From Rhodospirillaceae bacterium (lineage in GTDB: Bacteria; Pseudomonadota; Alphaproteobacteria; TMED109; TMED131): a stretch of 17,588 nucleotides of DNA. The stretch lies in NCBI GenBank assembly GCA_902547175.1, contig CACCMS010000019.1:1-17588 (forward strand), in the 5' to 3' direction. Position 1 is the first letter of the stretch, and each line of letters begins with the position of its first letter. Shown piece by piece: positions 7,842 through 15,675 of the stretch. Under the pieces are notes generated by a model, which did no database searches, had not been told where the DNA came from, and saw nothing but the letters and a program-made list of their open reading frames with translations. Position numbers and translations under genes: made by a program.

Positions 7842-8667
7842 GATTTTTAATGCCACTCTTATAGTTAGGGAAAATAAAGCTATATTCAAAATACTTTTTA
7901 ACTTTAGAGTTAGAAACCCTCTTATTATTAAGCCAAAAATTTTTTGCTCTATCTGAGAGGGTTGCTTTATATTCTTCAAATTGAATTCTTGTAAAATTTT
8001 TAATATTTTTAATTTTAATGACTTCTAATAAAAATAGCTCCCTACTACAAGGAAAATCATCTGCTAAATTCCAAATTTCATTATTTAAATTTTCTAATAT
8101 TATTTTTGTAATCAGTCTGGCGGCATCTAAAACGTGTATTCTAGAAAAGTAGTGGTTTTTTTTTGTTATTACCTCCATTTTTTTTCTATTAAATTTGGTA
8201 ATTCTTCGTGGTCCATAAATTCCTGATATTCTAACTATATTTAGATTTAAATTATTTTTTTTACAAAATGTTTTCCAAAGTTTTTCTGACTTTACTCTAA
8301 CTTTATCAAAATTTGATTTTGCATTCAGTACAGAGTTTTCATTAACCAAAGCCCCATTATGATTGCCATAAACACCTGTTGAAGATATGTATATTATAGA
8401 TTTAATATTAGAAGCTAAAATTTGATCAGAATATTTTTTAAATATAGAACAACCCTTATCATCTGGTGGAGCTGTAATTAGTAAATGAGTTGAATAAGCT
8501 AAAACTTCTTTTATTTCATTTCTACTAACAAAAGTAATATTTCTAAATTTATTGTTGTTTATATTTTTGGAAGTCACTCCTATTCCTTTGATGCCAAGTG
8601 AACAAATCTTTTTAAAAACGAATTGAGTCAAATAGCCATATCCTAAAGCACAAACTATCAATTGCAT
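7825..8667 (-). CDS. YeeZ-like extended SDR family NAD(P)-binding protein
   Basis: This 280-residue atypical short-chain dehydrogenase/epimerase-like protein begins directly with the Rossmann fold (glycine motif LGYGYLT, residues 8-14). Thr14 stands where the third glycine of GxGxxG is usual. Further landmarks are APPDD (66-70), YISSTGVYG (93-101) and RISGIYGPRR (146-155). No YxxxK catalytic pair is seen after YISSTGVYG, where the sequence reads FDKVRVKSE. This resembles the YeeZ-like group. The biochemical function is not known to me. It starts inside the last codons of queG (10-base overlap), the last gene of a GST-queG-SDR operon arrangement that recurs in alphaproteobacteria. Its 3' end overlaps the convergent hydrolase by 17 bases. 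Confidence 0.75.
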   Translation of the reverse strand: MQLIVCALGYGYLTQFVFKKICSLGIKGIGVTSKNINNNKFRNITFVSRNEIKEVLAYSTHLLITAPPDDKGCSIFKKYSDQILASNIKSIIYISSTGVYGNHNGALVNENSVLNAKSNFDKVRVKSEKLWKTFCKKNNLNLNIVRISGIYGPRRITKFNRKKMEVITKKNHYFSRIHVLDAARLITKIILENLNNEIWNLADDFPCSRELFLLEVIKIKNIKNFTRIQFEEYKATLSDRAKNFWLNNKRVSNSKVKKYFEYSFIFPNYKSGIKNLKEHL

Positions 8668-9782
8668 TCACCATTTAACCATTCTTGTCTAACATTGTAT
8701 GACTCTTCTGTACCTAGCCTTTTCTTTTTTTCTAACAAAAATTTTGATTTGCTAAGGCAAAATAATGCCCAAACGGCCATAGCTCTGATAAATTCATTTC
8801 TACTATCTAATTTTTTTAAAACATCATCAATTAAACTTAAATCCTTAGAGTTAGCAGCTGCTATTAAAACATTTCTCATAAATCGATCAAATCCTAGCCT
8901 TCTTATTGGTGTGCCTATAAAATAAATTTTAAAATCATTTTCACTAAAGCTCAAAAGAAATTTTAAATTAGGCATATGTAACTTTTCTATATAGCTAAAT
9001 TTAATATCATTGTATTTTTTTGCAAACTTATTCCAAGGACATACAGCAAGACAGTCATCACATCCAAATATCCTATTTCCTATCTTTATTCTAAAATCTT
9101 TTTCTATGTGAGTTTTATGTTCTATAGTCAAATAAGATATACACTTTCTTGCATCAAGTGAGTAAGGCTTTATAATAGCTTGTGTGGGGCATACAGCAAT
9201 ACACTTGCTACACGTACCACAATTATTTTTTATTTCTTTTTTTTTTCTAAGATAAATATTTGTTAATATTACACCTAAAAAAAGCCAAGATCCATACTTT
9301 CTCGATACTAAGTTTGTATGCTTGCCCTGCCAACCTAGCCCAGCAGCACTTGCTAAAGGCTTTTCCATCAAAGGTGCTGTATCAACAAAAACCTTGACTT
9401 TAGAAGGTTCTATTTTTTGTATGTGTCTTGCTAGTGCTTTAAGCTTTGATTTTATTACTTTATGGTAGTCTTTTCTTCTAGAATAAATTGAGATATAACC
9501 TCTTTTAACTTTCTTAAGATCATTTAATGGATTAAATTCAGGACCATAATTAATGCCTAAAACTATTGCACTTTTCGCTTCATTCCAAATATTTCTAGGA
9601 TCACTTCGTATTTCTATTTTCTCTTTCAACCAATGCATATCACCATGGTAATTATTTTTTATAAACTCTTTTATCTTGGAAGAATTAAACTCAAAGTTTT
9701 CTAAGTCAGTGATACCAAATTCATTAAAACCAAGTTCTGCTGACTTTGTCTTTATCTCTTCAAGAAAAAGCTTTTGATACAT
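8658..9782 (-). CDS. queG: Epoxyqueuosine reductase QueG
   Basis: QueG performs the last step of queuosine synthesis, reducing epoxyqueuosine to queuosine in tRNA, using cobalamin and two [4Fe-4S] clusters. Residue numbers here count from the ATG at 9782. The N-terminal cobalamin-binding domain carries VFVDTAPLMEKPLA with catalytic-type Asp134. The ferredoxin-like domain has CGTCSKCIAVCP (Cys188, 191, 194, 198), Cys214, and CDDCLAVCPWN (Cys241, 244, 248), enough for both clusters. A helical repeat-like tail follows, giving 374 residues, near the family norm. The ATG shares one base with the GST stop (TGATG); an in-frame TTG at 9785 is less likely. Presence implies queuosine-modified tRNA and a cobalamin supply. 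Confidence 0.95.
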   Translation of the reverse strand: MYQKLFLEEIKTKSAELGFNEFGITDLENFEFNSSKIKEFIKNNYHGDMHWLKEKIEIRSDPRNIWNEAKSAIVLGINYGPEFNPLNDLKKVKRGYISIYSRRKDYHKVIKSKLKALARHIQKIEPSKVKVFVDTAPLMEKPLASAAGLGWQGKHTNLVSRKYGSWLFLGVILTNIYLRKKKEIKNNCGTCSKCIAVCPTQAIIKPYSLDARKCISYLTIEHKTHIEKDFRIKIGNRIFGCDDCLAVCPWNKFAKKYNDIKFSYIEKLHMPNLKFLLSFSENDFKIYFIGTPIRRLGFDRFMRNVLIAAANSKDLSLIDDVLKKLDSRNEFIRAMAVWALFCLSKSKFLLEKKKRLGTEESYNVRQEWLNGECN

Positions 9783-10450
9783 CAAAAATCTAGATTCTTA
9801 TAATGTTTCGAAGCAGGAATAGTAAATAATTTTTCCTGTAAAATATCTCTAAAGGAGGGTCTGCTTTTGATCCTTGCATACCATTTTTTAGTTAAATTGA
9901 TTTTTTCCCACTCAACTTCCCCTAAATAATCTAAAGTTGATAAATAAGCTGCGCAAATTATGTCTGCGATTGAAAAGAATTCACCAGCAATAAATGTTCT
10001 ATTTTTTAAAAGCCATTCTAAATAGTTCTGATGATTCTTTAAATTTAATCTACCTGCTTTCAAAAATTCACTTGAAGGATTGCCGAGCCCTTTTAAACTT
10101 TTAAAAACTCTTTCTTCAACTATATTTTCATAAACTTCTTTATTAAATTTATTATCAAACCACTTACATATTCTCCTAACTTCTAATCTACTTAATGAGC
10201 ATTTGCCAACTAAATTTTTATGGTCTTCTTTATCTTCTAAAAAATATGCCAAAGAGAAGTATCCTATAATTTTATTATTTTTATTATCAATAATAACTGG
10301 TAATTCTCCCTCTGGATTGATCTTTAAAAACCCTATTCTTCTCTGCCATACTGGTTCATTTATAGAATGAAATTTTATACTTTTTTCATTTAATATTATT
10401 TTTGCGGCTCTGCTTGGAGCACACATAGGCATATAATAAAGCTCAAACAT
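9782..10450 (-). CDS. Glutathione S-transferase family protein
   Basis: This 222-residue protein has the two-domain GST fold. The N-terminal thioredoxin-like part has MPMCAPSRAA (residues 7-16, with Ser13 or Cys10 as possible thiol-contacting residues) and NPEGELPV (45-52, with the cis-Pro at 51). The all-helical C-terminal part has FFSIADIICAA and ends with WYARIKSRPSF, a typical GST terminal helix. No signal peptide is seen, so it is probably cytosolic. Substrate and class cannot be determined. It is the first gene of a minus-strand operon with queG and the SDR gene, with one-base and ten-base overlaps. A 57-base divergent gap separates it from uppP. Confidence 0.85.
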   Translation of the reverse strand: MFELYYMPMCAPSRAAKIILNEKSIKFHSINEPVWQRRIGFLKINPEGELPVIIDNKNNKIIGYFSLAYFLEDKEDHKNLVGKCSLSRLEVRRICKWFDNKFNKEVYENIVEERVFKSLKGLGNPSSEFLKAGRLNLKNHQNYLEWLLKNRTFIAGEFFSIADIICAAYLSTLDYLGEVEWEKINLTKKWYARIKSRPSFRDILQEKLFTIPASKHYKNLDF

Positions 10451-10507
10451 GTAAAATTAAGTCGATATTTTCATAAACTAATATATCATCGTTTAAATAA
10501 AAAAAAT

Positions 10508-11254
10508 ATGGAAAATATTCAAATTTTTATATACTCAATAATTCAAGGCATAACAGAATTTCTTCCAGTTTCTAGTTCTGCCCACTTATACCTTATACAA
10601 TATATATATAACTGGGAAGATAATGCACTATTATTTGCAATAGGAGCTCATTTAGGAACTTTTTTTGCTGTAATAGTATTTAATAGAAAATTATTTCTTA
10701 ATTTTAAAGCAAATCATTTGCTACCACTTTCCCTAACTGCCAGTATCCCAGTAATATTTATTGGAGGATTGATCGGACTATTTGGATTTAATAGTTTTAG
10801 TTCTAATCTCTATATAATTGCTTTTGCATGTATAATAGGTGGAGTTTTATTGGAACTATCAGATAATAAAAAAAAAAATAAAAATAAAATTATTCTCAGA
10901 GATAGTATAATTGTAGGTGTATTTCAAGTATTAGCTTTAATTCCTGGCATGAGTCGTTCAGGAACAGTTATAACTGCTATGCGCTTTTTAGGCATTAATA
11001 GAAAATTAAGTATTACTTTTTCTCTTTTAACTGGTATTCCTGTATTATTTGCGGCATGTATTTTTGGTATTTATAAAATTGCAAACTTATCTAATTTAAA
11101 TTTTATAAAACTTTTCTTCATAGTTGTAATTTCATTTTTTTCAGCAATAATAACCATACATTTTTTTTACAAATGGATAGAAAAGTTTTCTTTTAGAGTA
11201 TTCAGCATTTATAGAGTGCTTCTCGGGGTCTTAATTTTATTATATTTAATTTAA
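10508..11254 (+). CDS. uppP: Undecaprenyl-diphosphatase UppP (BacA family)
   Basis: UppP is an inner-membrane phosphatase. It converts undecaprenyl diphosphate to the monophosphate, which recycles the lipid carrier for peptidoglycan and other glycans. The protein has 248 residues, a little shorter than the roughly 270 of E. coli, and is almost entirely hydrophobic segments. The first signature is QGITEFLPVSSSAHL (13-27), with Gln13 and Glu17 forming the family's (E/Q)xxxE motif, plus Ser23 and His26. The second is PGMSRSG (146-152) with Arg150. Its stop overlaps the convergent NDUFA9-like stop. The neighbourhood (NDUFA9-like, uppP, GST, queG) is a recurring alphaproteobacterial arrangement as I recall it. 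Confidence 0.95.
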   Translation: MENIQIFIYSIIQGITEFLPVSSSAHLYLIQYIYNWEDNALLFAIGAHLGTFFAVIVFNRKLFLNFKANHLLPLSLTASIPVIFIGGLIGLFGFNSFSSNLYIIAFACIIGGVLLELSDNKKKNKNKIILRDSIIVGVFQVLALIPGMSRSGTVITAMRFLGINRKLSITFSLLTGIPVLFAACIFGIYKIANLSNLNFIKLFFIVVISFFSAIITIHFFYKWIEKFSFRVFSIYRVLLGVLILLYLI

Positions 11255-12180
11255 TGCCCCCCATTCTTTTTGTAGAATTTTAGTTGCTTTTTTGCAGCTA
11301 TGAAAAAAGAATTACACTCATATTTTAAAAGTTTTTTATAAGAGTTTTTATTATTAACAATATTATCAGTTTTTAACATTTCTACCTGATCTCTAGTGAT
11401 TAACTTAAGTGGCATTCTCTCTAGGAAAAATGCAAGTTTGCTAGCTAAATTAAAGGGTAAATTTATAAAGTATCTCTTTAACTTTAATTCGTTTAATAAA
11501 AAAATTAATATTTCTTTAAAACTAAGAATATTTGGTCCGCCTGCCTCTATAATTTGACCATCCTTAAATTTCTTATTTATGCTACCAATTATAATTTGAA
11601 CTAAATCTGATACTAGTATTGGTTGAAATTTAGTTTTCCCTCCACCAATCAAAGGTAAAAATGGAGAGAACTTTGCATAATTTGCAAAAAAGTTTAAAAA
11701 GTTATCTTCATATCCAAAAACTATAGAAGGCCTTATTATTATTGAATTTTTAACCTTTTTTATATTCTGCTCTGCTTTAAATTTGGTAATGGCGTATTTA
11801 GATGTTTTATTTTTATTAACTCCTAAAGCAGAAATATGAATTAGTTTTTGAGTATTATGTTTTTTACAAGATTTCATTATGCTTTCAGAGCCTTGAATAT
11901 GGGCTGAGTTAAAACTATTCTTCTTTTTATCTTCTAAAACACCAACTAAATTTATTACGCAAAATGATCCTTTTATTACTGCATCTAATTTTTTTTCATC
12001 ACATATATTGCAACTTATAAGAGAATATTGGCCTAATTTAGCAGATGGGTAAAAGTTTTTTTTAGCAGCAGGCTTTCTAGATATTATTTTAACATAATAT
12101 CCTAATTCTAATAGTTTATCTATTAAGTAGTTACCTATAAAACCACTACCCCCTATAACACTGATTATTTTATTATCCAT
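11251..12180 (-). CDS. NDUFA9-like NAD-dependent epimerase/dehydratase family protein
   Basis: This 309-residue extended SDR protein resembles the complex I NDUFA9 subunit family, which in alphaproteobacteria is often encoded beside uppP. It has GGSGFIG (10-16) for NAD(P) binding, HISALG (115-120), a YxxxK pair at Tyr129-Lys133, and family-typical RPSIVFGYED (150-159), LPLIGGGKTKFQP (175-187) and TRDQVEML near the C-terminus. Whether it associates with complex I or acts as an independent reductase is not decided by sequence. The start MDNK at 12180 is preferred over an in-frame upstream start at 12234. The Rossmann strand begins at once, and a good promoter ends just upstream of 12180, which would leave the longer start untranscribed. 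Confidence 0.85.
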   Translation of the reverse strand: MDNKIISVIGGSGFIGNYLIDKLLELGYYVKIISRKPAAKKNFYPSAKLGQYSLISCNICDEKKLDAVIKGSFCVINLVGVLEDKKKNSFNSAHIQGSESIMKSCKKHNTQKLIHISALGVNKNKTSKYAITKFKAEQNIKKVKNSIIIRPSIVFGYEDNFLNFFANYAKFSPFLPLIGGGKTKFQPILVSDLVQIIIGSINKKFKDGQIIEAGGPNILSFKEILIFLLNELKLKRYFINLPFNLASKLAFFLERMPLKLITRDQVEMLKTDNIVNNKNSYKKLLKYECNSFFIAAKKQLKFYKKNGGH

Positions 12181-12190
12181 ATTACAATAT

Positions 12191-12218
12191 AGTATATTTT
12201 TAACTGTGATAATGTTAA
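12191..12218 (-). promoter_or_regulatory. Sigma70-type promoter of the NDUFA9-like gene
   Basis: On the minus strand TTAACA (12218-12213) is separated by 16 bases from TATACT (12196-12191). Ten bases lie between TATACT and the ATG at 12180, so transcription would start only about 3-4 bases before the start codon. No Shine-Dalgarno sequence is present. This predicts a nearly leaderless mRNA. Confidence 0.5.
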
Positions 12219-12227
12219 TATTATTAT

Positions 12228-12255
12228 TTAACATAAAAATTTTAAAATCTATAAT
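12228..12255 (+). promoter_or_regulatory. Sigma70-type promoter of the rnd-kdsD-lpt-ahcY operon
   Basis: TTAACA (12228-12233), a 16-base spacer and a perfect TATAAT (12250-12255) lie 10 bases before the rnd ATG at 12266. The predicted transcript starts about 3-4 bases before the ATG, and no Shine-Dalgarno sequence is seen, so the mRNA would be almost leaderless. The geometry is the same as that of the divergent promoter next to it. Confidence 0.55.
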
Positions 12256-12265
12256 ATATTTTAAT

Positions 12266-12880
12266 ATGAATTATCTGTATCAAGGAGATATTCCAAAAAA
12301 TGTAAAATTTGCTAACAGTATAGCAATAGATACGGAAGCTATGGGACTAAAAAACTCAAGAGATAGATTATGCCTAGTACAAATTTCTTCAGGAGATAAT
12401 ACTTCCCACCTAATACAGGTTGGATCAGATTTTGGCTATTCTGCACCAAACTTAAAGTCTCTCTTAAAAGATAATTCTATCCAAAAGATTTTTCATTTTG
12501 CTAGATTTGATTTAGCAATTATAAAAAAATATTTAGGAGTATTACCTACTAATATTTATTGTACTAAAATTGCTTCTAAATTAGCTAGAACCTATACTGA
12601 CAAACATGGATTAAGAGAGCTTTGTAAAGAGTTACTAAATGTAGAAATTTCTAAACAACAACAAAGTAGCTATTGGGGAGGAAATAAACTTTCAAAAAAT
12701 CAAATAAAATATGCTTCTAATGATGTTTTGTATCTACATCAAATAAAAAAAGAATTGGATATAATATTAGAAAGAGAAAAAAGATCTCACCTTCTTACTC
12801 CAGTACTAAAGTTTTTACCTACTAGAGTAAAACTGGACCTTCAAGGTTGGGATAATTTAGATATATTTTCACACTCATAA
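12266..12880 (+). CDS. rnd: Ribonuclease D family 3'-5' exonuclease (short form)
   Basis: This 204-residue DEDDy exonuclease is expected to trim 3' ends of tRNA and other structured RNAs. Exo I is IDTEAMGL with Asp22 and Glu24. Exo II is FHFARFD with Asp82. Exo III is YASNDVLYL with Tyr149 and Asp153, so all metal-binding and catalytic residues are present. The C-terminal HRDC domains of E. coli RNase D (about 375 residues) are absent; a short form is common in alphaproteobacteria. The ATG at 12266 is chosen because an ORF start at 12206 would precede the promoter and add non-homologous sequence. It is the first gene of the operon; kdsD starts 3 bases after its stop. Confidence 0.88.
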   Translation: MNYLYQGDIPKNVKFANSIAIDTEAMGLKNSRDRLCLVQISSGDNTSHLIQVGSDFGYSAPNLKSLLKDNSIQKIFHFARFDLAIIKKYLGVLPTNIYCTKIASKLARTYTDKHGLRELCKELLNVEISKQQQSSYWGGNKLSKNQIKYASNDVLYLHQIKKELDIILEREKRSHLLTPVLKFLPTRVKLDLQGWDNLDIFSHS

Positions 12881-12882
12881 AA

Positions 12883-13836
12883 ATGTTTTTAAAAATTTCA
12901 AAAAATATCCTAGAGGAAGAAGCTAAGGCTCTGTTATTACTATCAAAGTCATTGGATACTAATTACAACAAAGTTCTTAGTTTAATTTCTAAAGCTAACG
13001 GAAATATTATTTTGTCTGGTGTTGGAAAATCTGGTCATATTGCTAGAAAAATTGCATCGACATTAACCTCTACTGGAACTCCTGCTTATTTTATCCATCC
13101 AACTGAAGCAAGTCACGGAGACTTAGGGGCAATCAGAAAAAAAGATATTTTATGTTTATTGTCAAAATCTGGTAAATCAAAAGAATTATTAGATTTGCTA
13201 AATTTTACTAACAAAAATAATATTAAATCAATACTTATCTCTAGTAATAAAAAAAGTAAACTAGCACAAATTAGTTCGCATAATTTAACAATTCCAAACA
13301 TAAAGGAAGTGGGTAAGAATAATATTGCTCCAACAACTTCAACAACTATGATGCTAGCGCTGGGAGATGCCATTGCCTTATCAATATCAGAATACAAAAA
13401 ATTTTCTAAAGAAATGTTCGGAGAATTTCATCCTGGAGGTAATATAGGAGTAAAATTTATTAAGGTTAAAGACATAATGCACCGTAAAAGCGATATACCT
13501 TTAACATCTGTAAATACTAATATGAAAGATGTAATAGTTAAAATTACAAATAAAAACTTTGGATGTATTGGAGTATTAGACCTATCGAAATCTTTAGTTG
13601 GTATAATTACAGATGGTGATCTAAGAAGACATATGAAAGGTAATATGCTACAGAAAAAGGCAAAAGATGTGATGAGTAAAAACCCAAAGGTAATAACAGA
13701 AAATACTTTTGTATCAGATGCTTTAAAGATTATTAATGATTATAAAATAACTTCTTTGTTTATTATGAAAGATTTAAAAAACAAAAAACCTTGCGGAATA
13801 ATTCACCTTCATGATTGTTTAAGAGTAAAAAACTAA
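12883..13836 (+). CDS. kdsD: Arabinose-5-phosphate isomerase (KdsD/KpsF/GutQ family), intact
   Basis: KdsD converts ribulose 5-phosphate to arabinose 5-phosphate, the first committed step to Kdo for the LPS inner core. The protein is 317 residues, close to the 328 of E. coli KdsD. The SIS domain (about residues 35-175) has GVGKSGHIARK (46-56, Lys49), HPTEASHGDLG (72-82) and FHPGGNIG (182-189, His183), matching the family's active-site motifs. Two CBS motifs follow (about 198-250 and 262-317, including IITDGDLRR). It lies between rnd and lptC with almost no spacing; its stop shares a base with the lptC start. The last base of codon 176 is the inner edge of the inverted repeat, and the frame passes through it undisturbed, which marks this copy as native. 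Confidence 0.95.
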   Translation: MFLKISKNILEEEAKALLLLSKSLDTNYNKVLSLISKANGNIILSGVGKSGHIARKIASTLTSTGTPAYFIHPTEASHGDLGAIRKKDILCLLSKSGKSKELLDLLNFTNKNNIKSILISSNKKSKLAQISSHNLTIPNIKEVGKNNIAPTTSTTMMLALGDAIALSISEYKKFSKEMFGEFHPGGNIGVKFIKVKDIMHRKSDIPLTSVNTNMKDVIVKITNKNFGCIGVLDLSKSLVGIITDGDLRRHMKGNMLQKKAKDVMSKNPKVITENTFVSDALKIINDYKITSLFIMKDLKNKKPCGIIHLHDCLRVKN

Positions 13837-14441
13837 TGTTTTTAAAAAATTATTTACCGCGATCTGAAAAAAATGAAACTAAAATTAGTCTAAAATATTT
13901 AAAGTTTGCTCTTATGTTTTTATTCTTCTGTACAATATTTATAACTTTTATATTTTCAATTGAAGATGAAAATAAAATGGTGTTAAGTAAAAATAATAAT
14001 AAAAATAATTTAAATAGAAATACTCTTACTTTAGAGAATGCTAAACTAATAGGGAATGATAGAAACAATAAACCTTATGTAATAACTGCAAAATCTTCAT
14101 TTAAGAATAGTTTAGACGAGAATTTATTACACCTAAACTCTGTAGAAGCTGATATGACGATAAATAGTAATAATTGGATGTCAATTAATACAAATCACGC
14201 AATTTTTAATGTTTTTGAGAAAACTATAAAAGCTACAGAAAAAGTTTTTATATTTTATGATGATGGGACAAAATTAGAAAGCTCTGGTCTTAATTACAAC
14301 GTTGCTAATGGTACTGGTTTTAGTAATAGTGGAGTAAAGATGTTTGGGAAATGGGGCATTATAGAAGCAAGTTCATTTTCTTTTAATACAAGTGACCATA
14401 TGATAAAATTTTACAATAAACCAAAATTAATTTTAAACTAA
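13836..14441 (+). CDS. lptC: LPS export protein LptC
   Basis: LptC is the bitopic inner-membrane component that passes LPS from the LptB2FG extractor to LptA. The protein has 201 residues. A basic cytoplasmic N-terminus is followed by one membrane segment (about 22-42). The periplasmic domain is beta-rich, with a repeating pattern such as LENAKLIGNDRNNKPYVITA and a W-G-I-IEASSFSFN segment near the end, as in the LptC/YrbK jellyroll. Sequence identity in this family is low, so the call leans on length, topology and position between kdsD and lptA. The ATG at 13836 overlaps the kdsD stop (TAATG). An in-frame TTG at 13815 would add seven residues and seems less likely. Confidence 0.82.
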   Translation: MFLKNYLPRSEKNETKISLKYLKFALMFLFFCTIFITFIFSIEDENKMVLSKNNNKNNLNRNTLTLENAKLIGNDRNNKPYVITAKSSFKNSLDENLLHLNSVEADMTINSNNWMSINTNHAIFNVFEKTIKATEKVFIFYDDGTKLESSGLNYNVANGTGFSNSGVKMFGKWGIIEASSFSFNTSDHMIKFYNKPKLILN

Positions 14442-14443
14442 AT

Positions 14444-14902
14444 ATGAAAAAAATTAGCATAGTATTATTATTTTTTTTAATATACCTAAATGCTCACCCT
14501 GAGGATAGAAAGCCGATAGAAATACTAGCCGATAGTATGGAGTGGAACAAGCAGCTTGGGCAAGCAATTGCCACAGGTAATGCTAAAGCCATTCAAGGTC
14601 AAACTACTATAAAAGCAAAAAAAATAATTGCTGTATTAAATGAAGATAATAATCAACAAATTAAAGAATTAAAGGCTATCGGAAAAGTAGTGTTTTTAAA
14701 AGATAAACAAATAGCTACTGGTGATAAAGCAACTTATTACATTAATCAGGAAAAAGTCATAATTACAGGCAATGTCGCACTAAAAAGAGATGATAATATA
14801 ATTAAAGGAGAAAAATTAATTATTGATTTTCTTACAGGTTTAAGCAAAATGGAAGCTTCTAGTACAAATCAAAAAGTTAGAATGAAGTACAGTACTGAAT
14901 GA
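14444..14902 (+). CDS. lptA: LPS periplasmic bridge protein LptA
   Basis: LptA forms the periplasmic beta-jellyroll filament carrying LPS from LptC to LptD. The protein has 152 residues. A signal peptide (MKK followed by a hydrophobic stretch to about residue 15) probably ends at the LNA sequence, residues 15-17. The mature part has the OstA-type pattern PIEILADSMEW, ATGNAKAIQG, IKAKKIIA, IKELKAIGKV and ITGNVALKR, each a beta-strand repeat. It begins 3 bases after the lptC stop and overlaps lptB by 4 bases (ATGA), so translation of the three is probably coupled. Confidence 0.9.
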   Translation: MKKISIVLLFFLIYLNAHPEDRKPIEILADSMEWNKQLGQAIATGNAKAIQGQTTIKAKKIIAVLNEDNNQQIKELKAIGKVVFLKDKQIATGDKATYYINQEKVIITGNVALKRDDNIIKGEKLIIDFLTGLSKMEASSTNQKVRMKYSTE

Positions 14903-15672
14903 TTATGATAAAAACTAATACAAAAAACAGACCTAAAATTGTTGTATCTAATAACGGTTTATACCTTAAGAAACTAGGTAAGATTATTAAAAATAGAAGA
15001 ATTCTTAGAGATATTACTCTTAAAGTTAATAAAGGAGAAATAGTAGGACTTCTTGGACCTAATGGTGCTGGCAAAACTACATGTTTTTATATTATTATGG
15101 GTTTATTATCACCAGATTACGGTACAATACATTTAAATGGCAATGATATCACATATCTACCAGTTTATATGAGATCAAAAAATGGTTTAGGTTATTTACC
15201 ACAGGAATCCTCTATATTTCGAGGAATGACTGTTGAACAAAATATAAAATCAGTTTTGCAAATAGTTGAAAAAGAAAGTGAAAAAATTGAATTAATGCTA
15301 GATGACCTTTTAGCAGAGTTTTCTATAAGTCATTTAAGAAAGGCCTCAGCAATTACCCTGTCTGGGGGAGAGAGAAGAAGAGTAGAAATTGCGAGAGCTC
15401 TAGCTAGCCAACCATCTTTTCTTTTATTAGATGAACCTTTAGCAGGAATAGATCCTATTTCAATTTCTGAAGTTAGTGAGCTTGTAAGTCAAGTTAAGGA
15501 AAAAAATGTTGGTGTTTTAGTAACTGATCATAATGTAAGAGACACACTTAATATAGTTGAAAGAGCCTACATTATTCACAATGGGGAGATTATAAAATCA
15601 GGGACACCTAAAGAAATTGCACAAGACAGAAATGTTAGACAAGTGTATTTAGGTGCAGAATTTAAGTTTTAA
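14899..15672 (+). CDS. lptB: LPS export ABC transporter ATP-binding protein LptB
   Basis: LptB is the cytoplasmic ATPase that powers LPS extraction with the membrane proteins LptF and LptG, which are not in this window. The protein has 257 residues. Walker A is GPNGAGKTT (53-61), the Q-loop is YLPQES (99-104), the signature is LSGGE (154-158), Walker B is LLLDEP (175-180), and the H-loop is His211 in VTDHN. The C-terminal VRQVYLGAEF is characteristic of LptB and distinguishes it from amino-acid ABC ATPases. A second in-frame ATG at 14905 could be used, but the first gives the ATGA overlap with lptA. The gene is followed after 3 bases by the ptsN-like gene; rpoN and hpf, often found here in alphaproteobacteria, are absent. 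Confidence 0.96.
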   Translation: MIMIKTNTKNRPKIVVSNNGLYLKKLGKIIKNRRILRDITLKVNKGEIVGLLGPNGAGKTTCFYIIMGLLSPDYGTIHLNGNDITYLPVYMRSKNGLGYLPQESSIFRGMTVEQNIKSVLQIVEKESEKIELMLDDLLAEFSISHLRKASAITLSGGERRRVEIARALASQPSFLLLDEPLAGIDPISISEVSELVSQVKEKNVGVLVTDHNVRDTLNIVERAYIIHNGEIIKSGTPKEIAQDRNVRQVYLGAEFKF

Positions 15673-15675
15673 AAA

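Noticed and set aside
10451..10507. Promoter for uppP or GST in the 57-base divergent gap
   Set aside because: A TATCAT at 10484-10489 could be a -10 box, but no matching -35 lies at proper spacing. The AT-richness makes chance matches likely.
12206..12265. N-terminal extension of RNase D from 12206, and of the NDUFA9-like protein from 12234
   Set aside because: The added residues do not look conserved, the extensions overlap each other on opposite strands, and both precede the predicted promoters.
13113..13397. Antisense reading frame inside kdsD and similar frames inside ahcY, lptB, lptC, GT4 and queG
   Set aside because: They lie opposite strong conserved genes, show no family motif and are low-complexity shadows.
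13815..13835. Upstream TTG start of lptC, and likewise TTG at 9785 for queG
   Set aside because: In each case an ATG sharing a base with the previous stop codon gives a normal-length protein.
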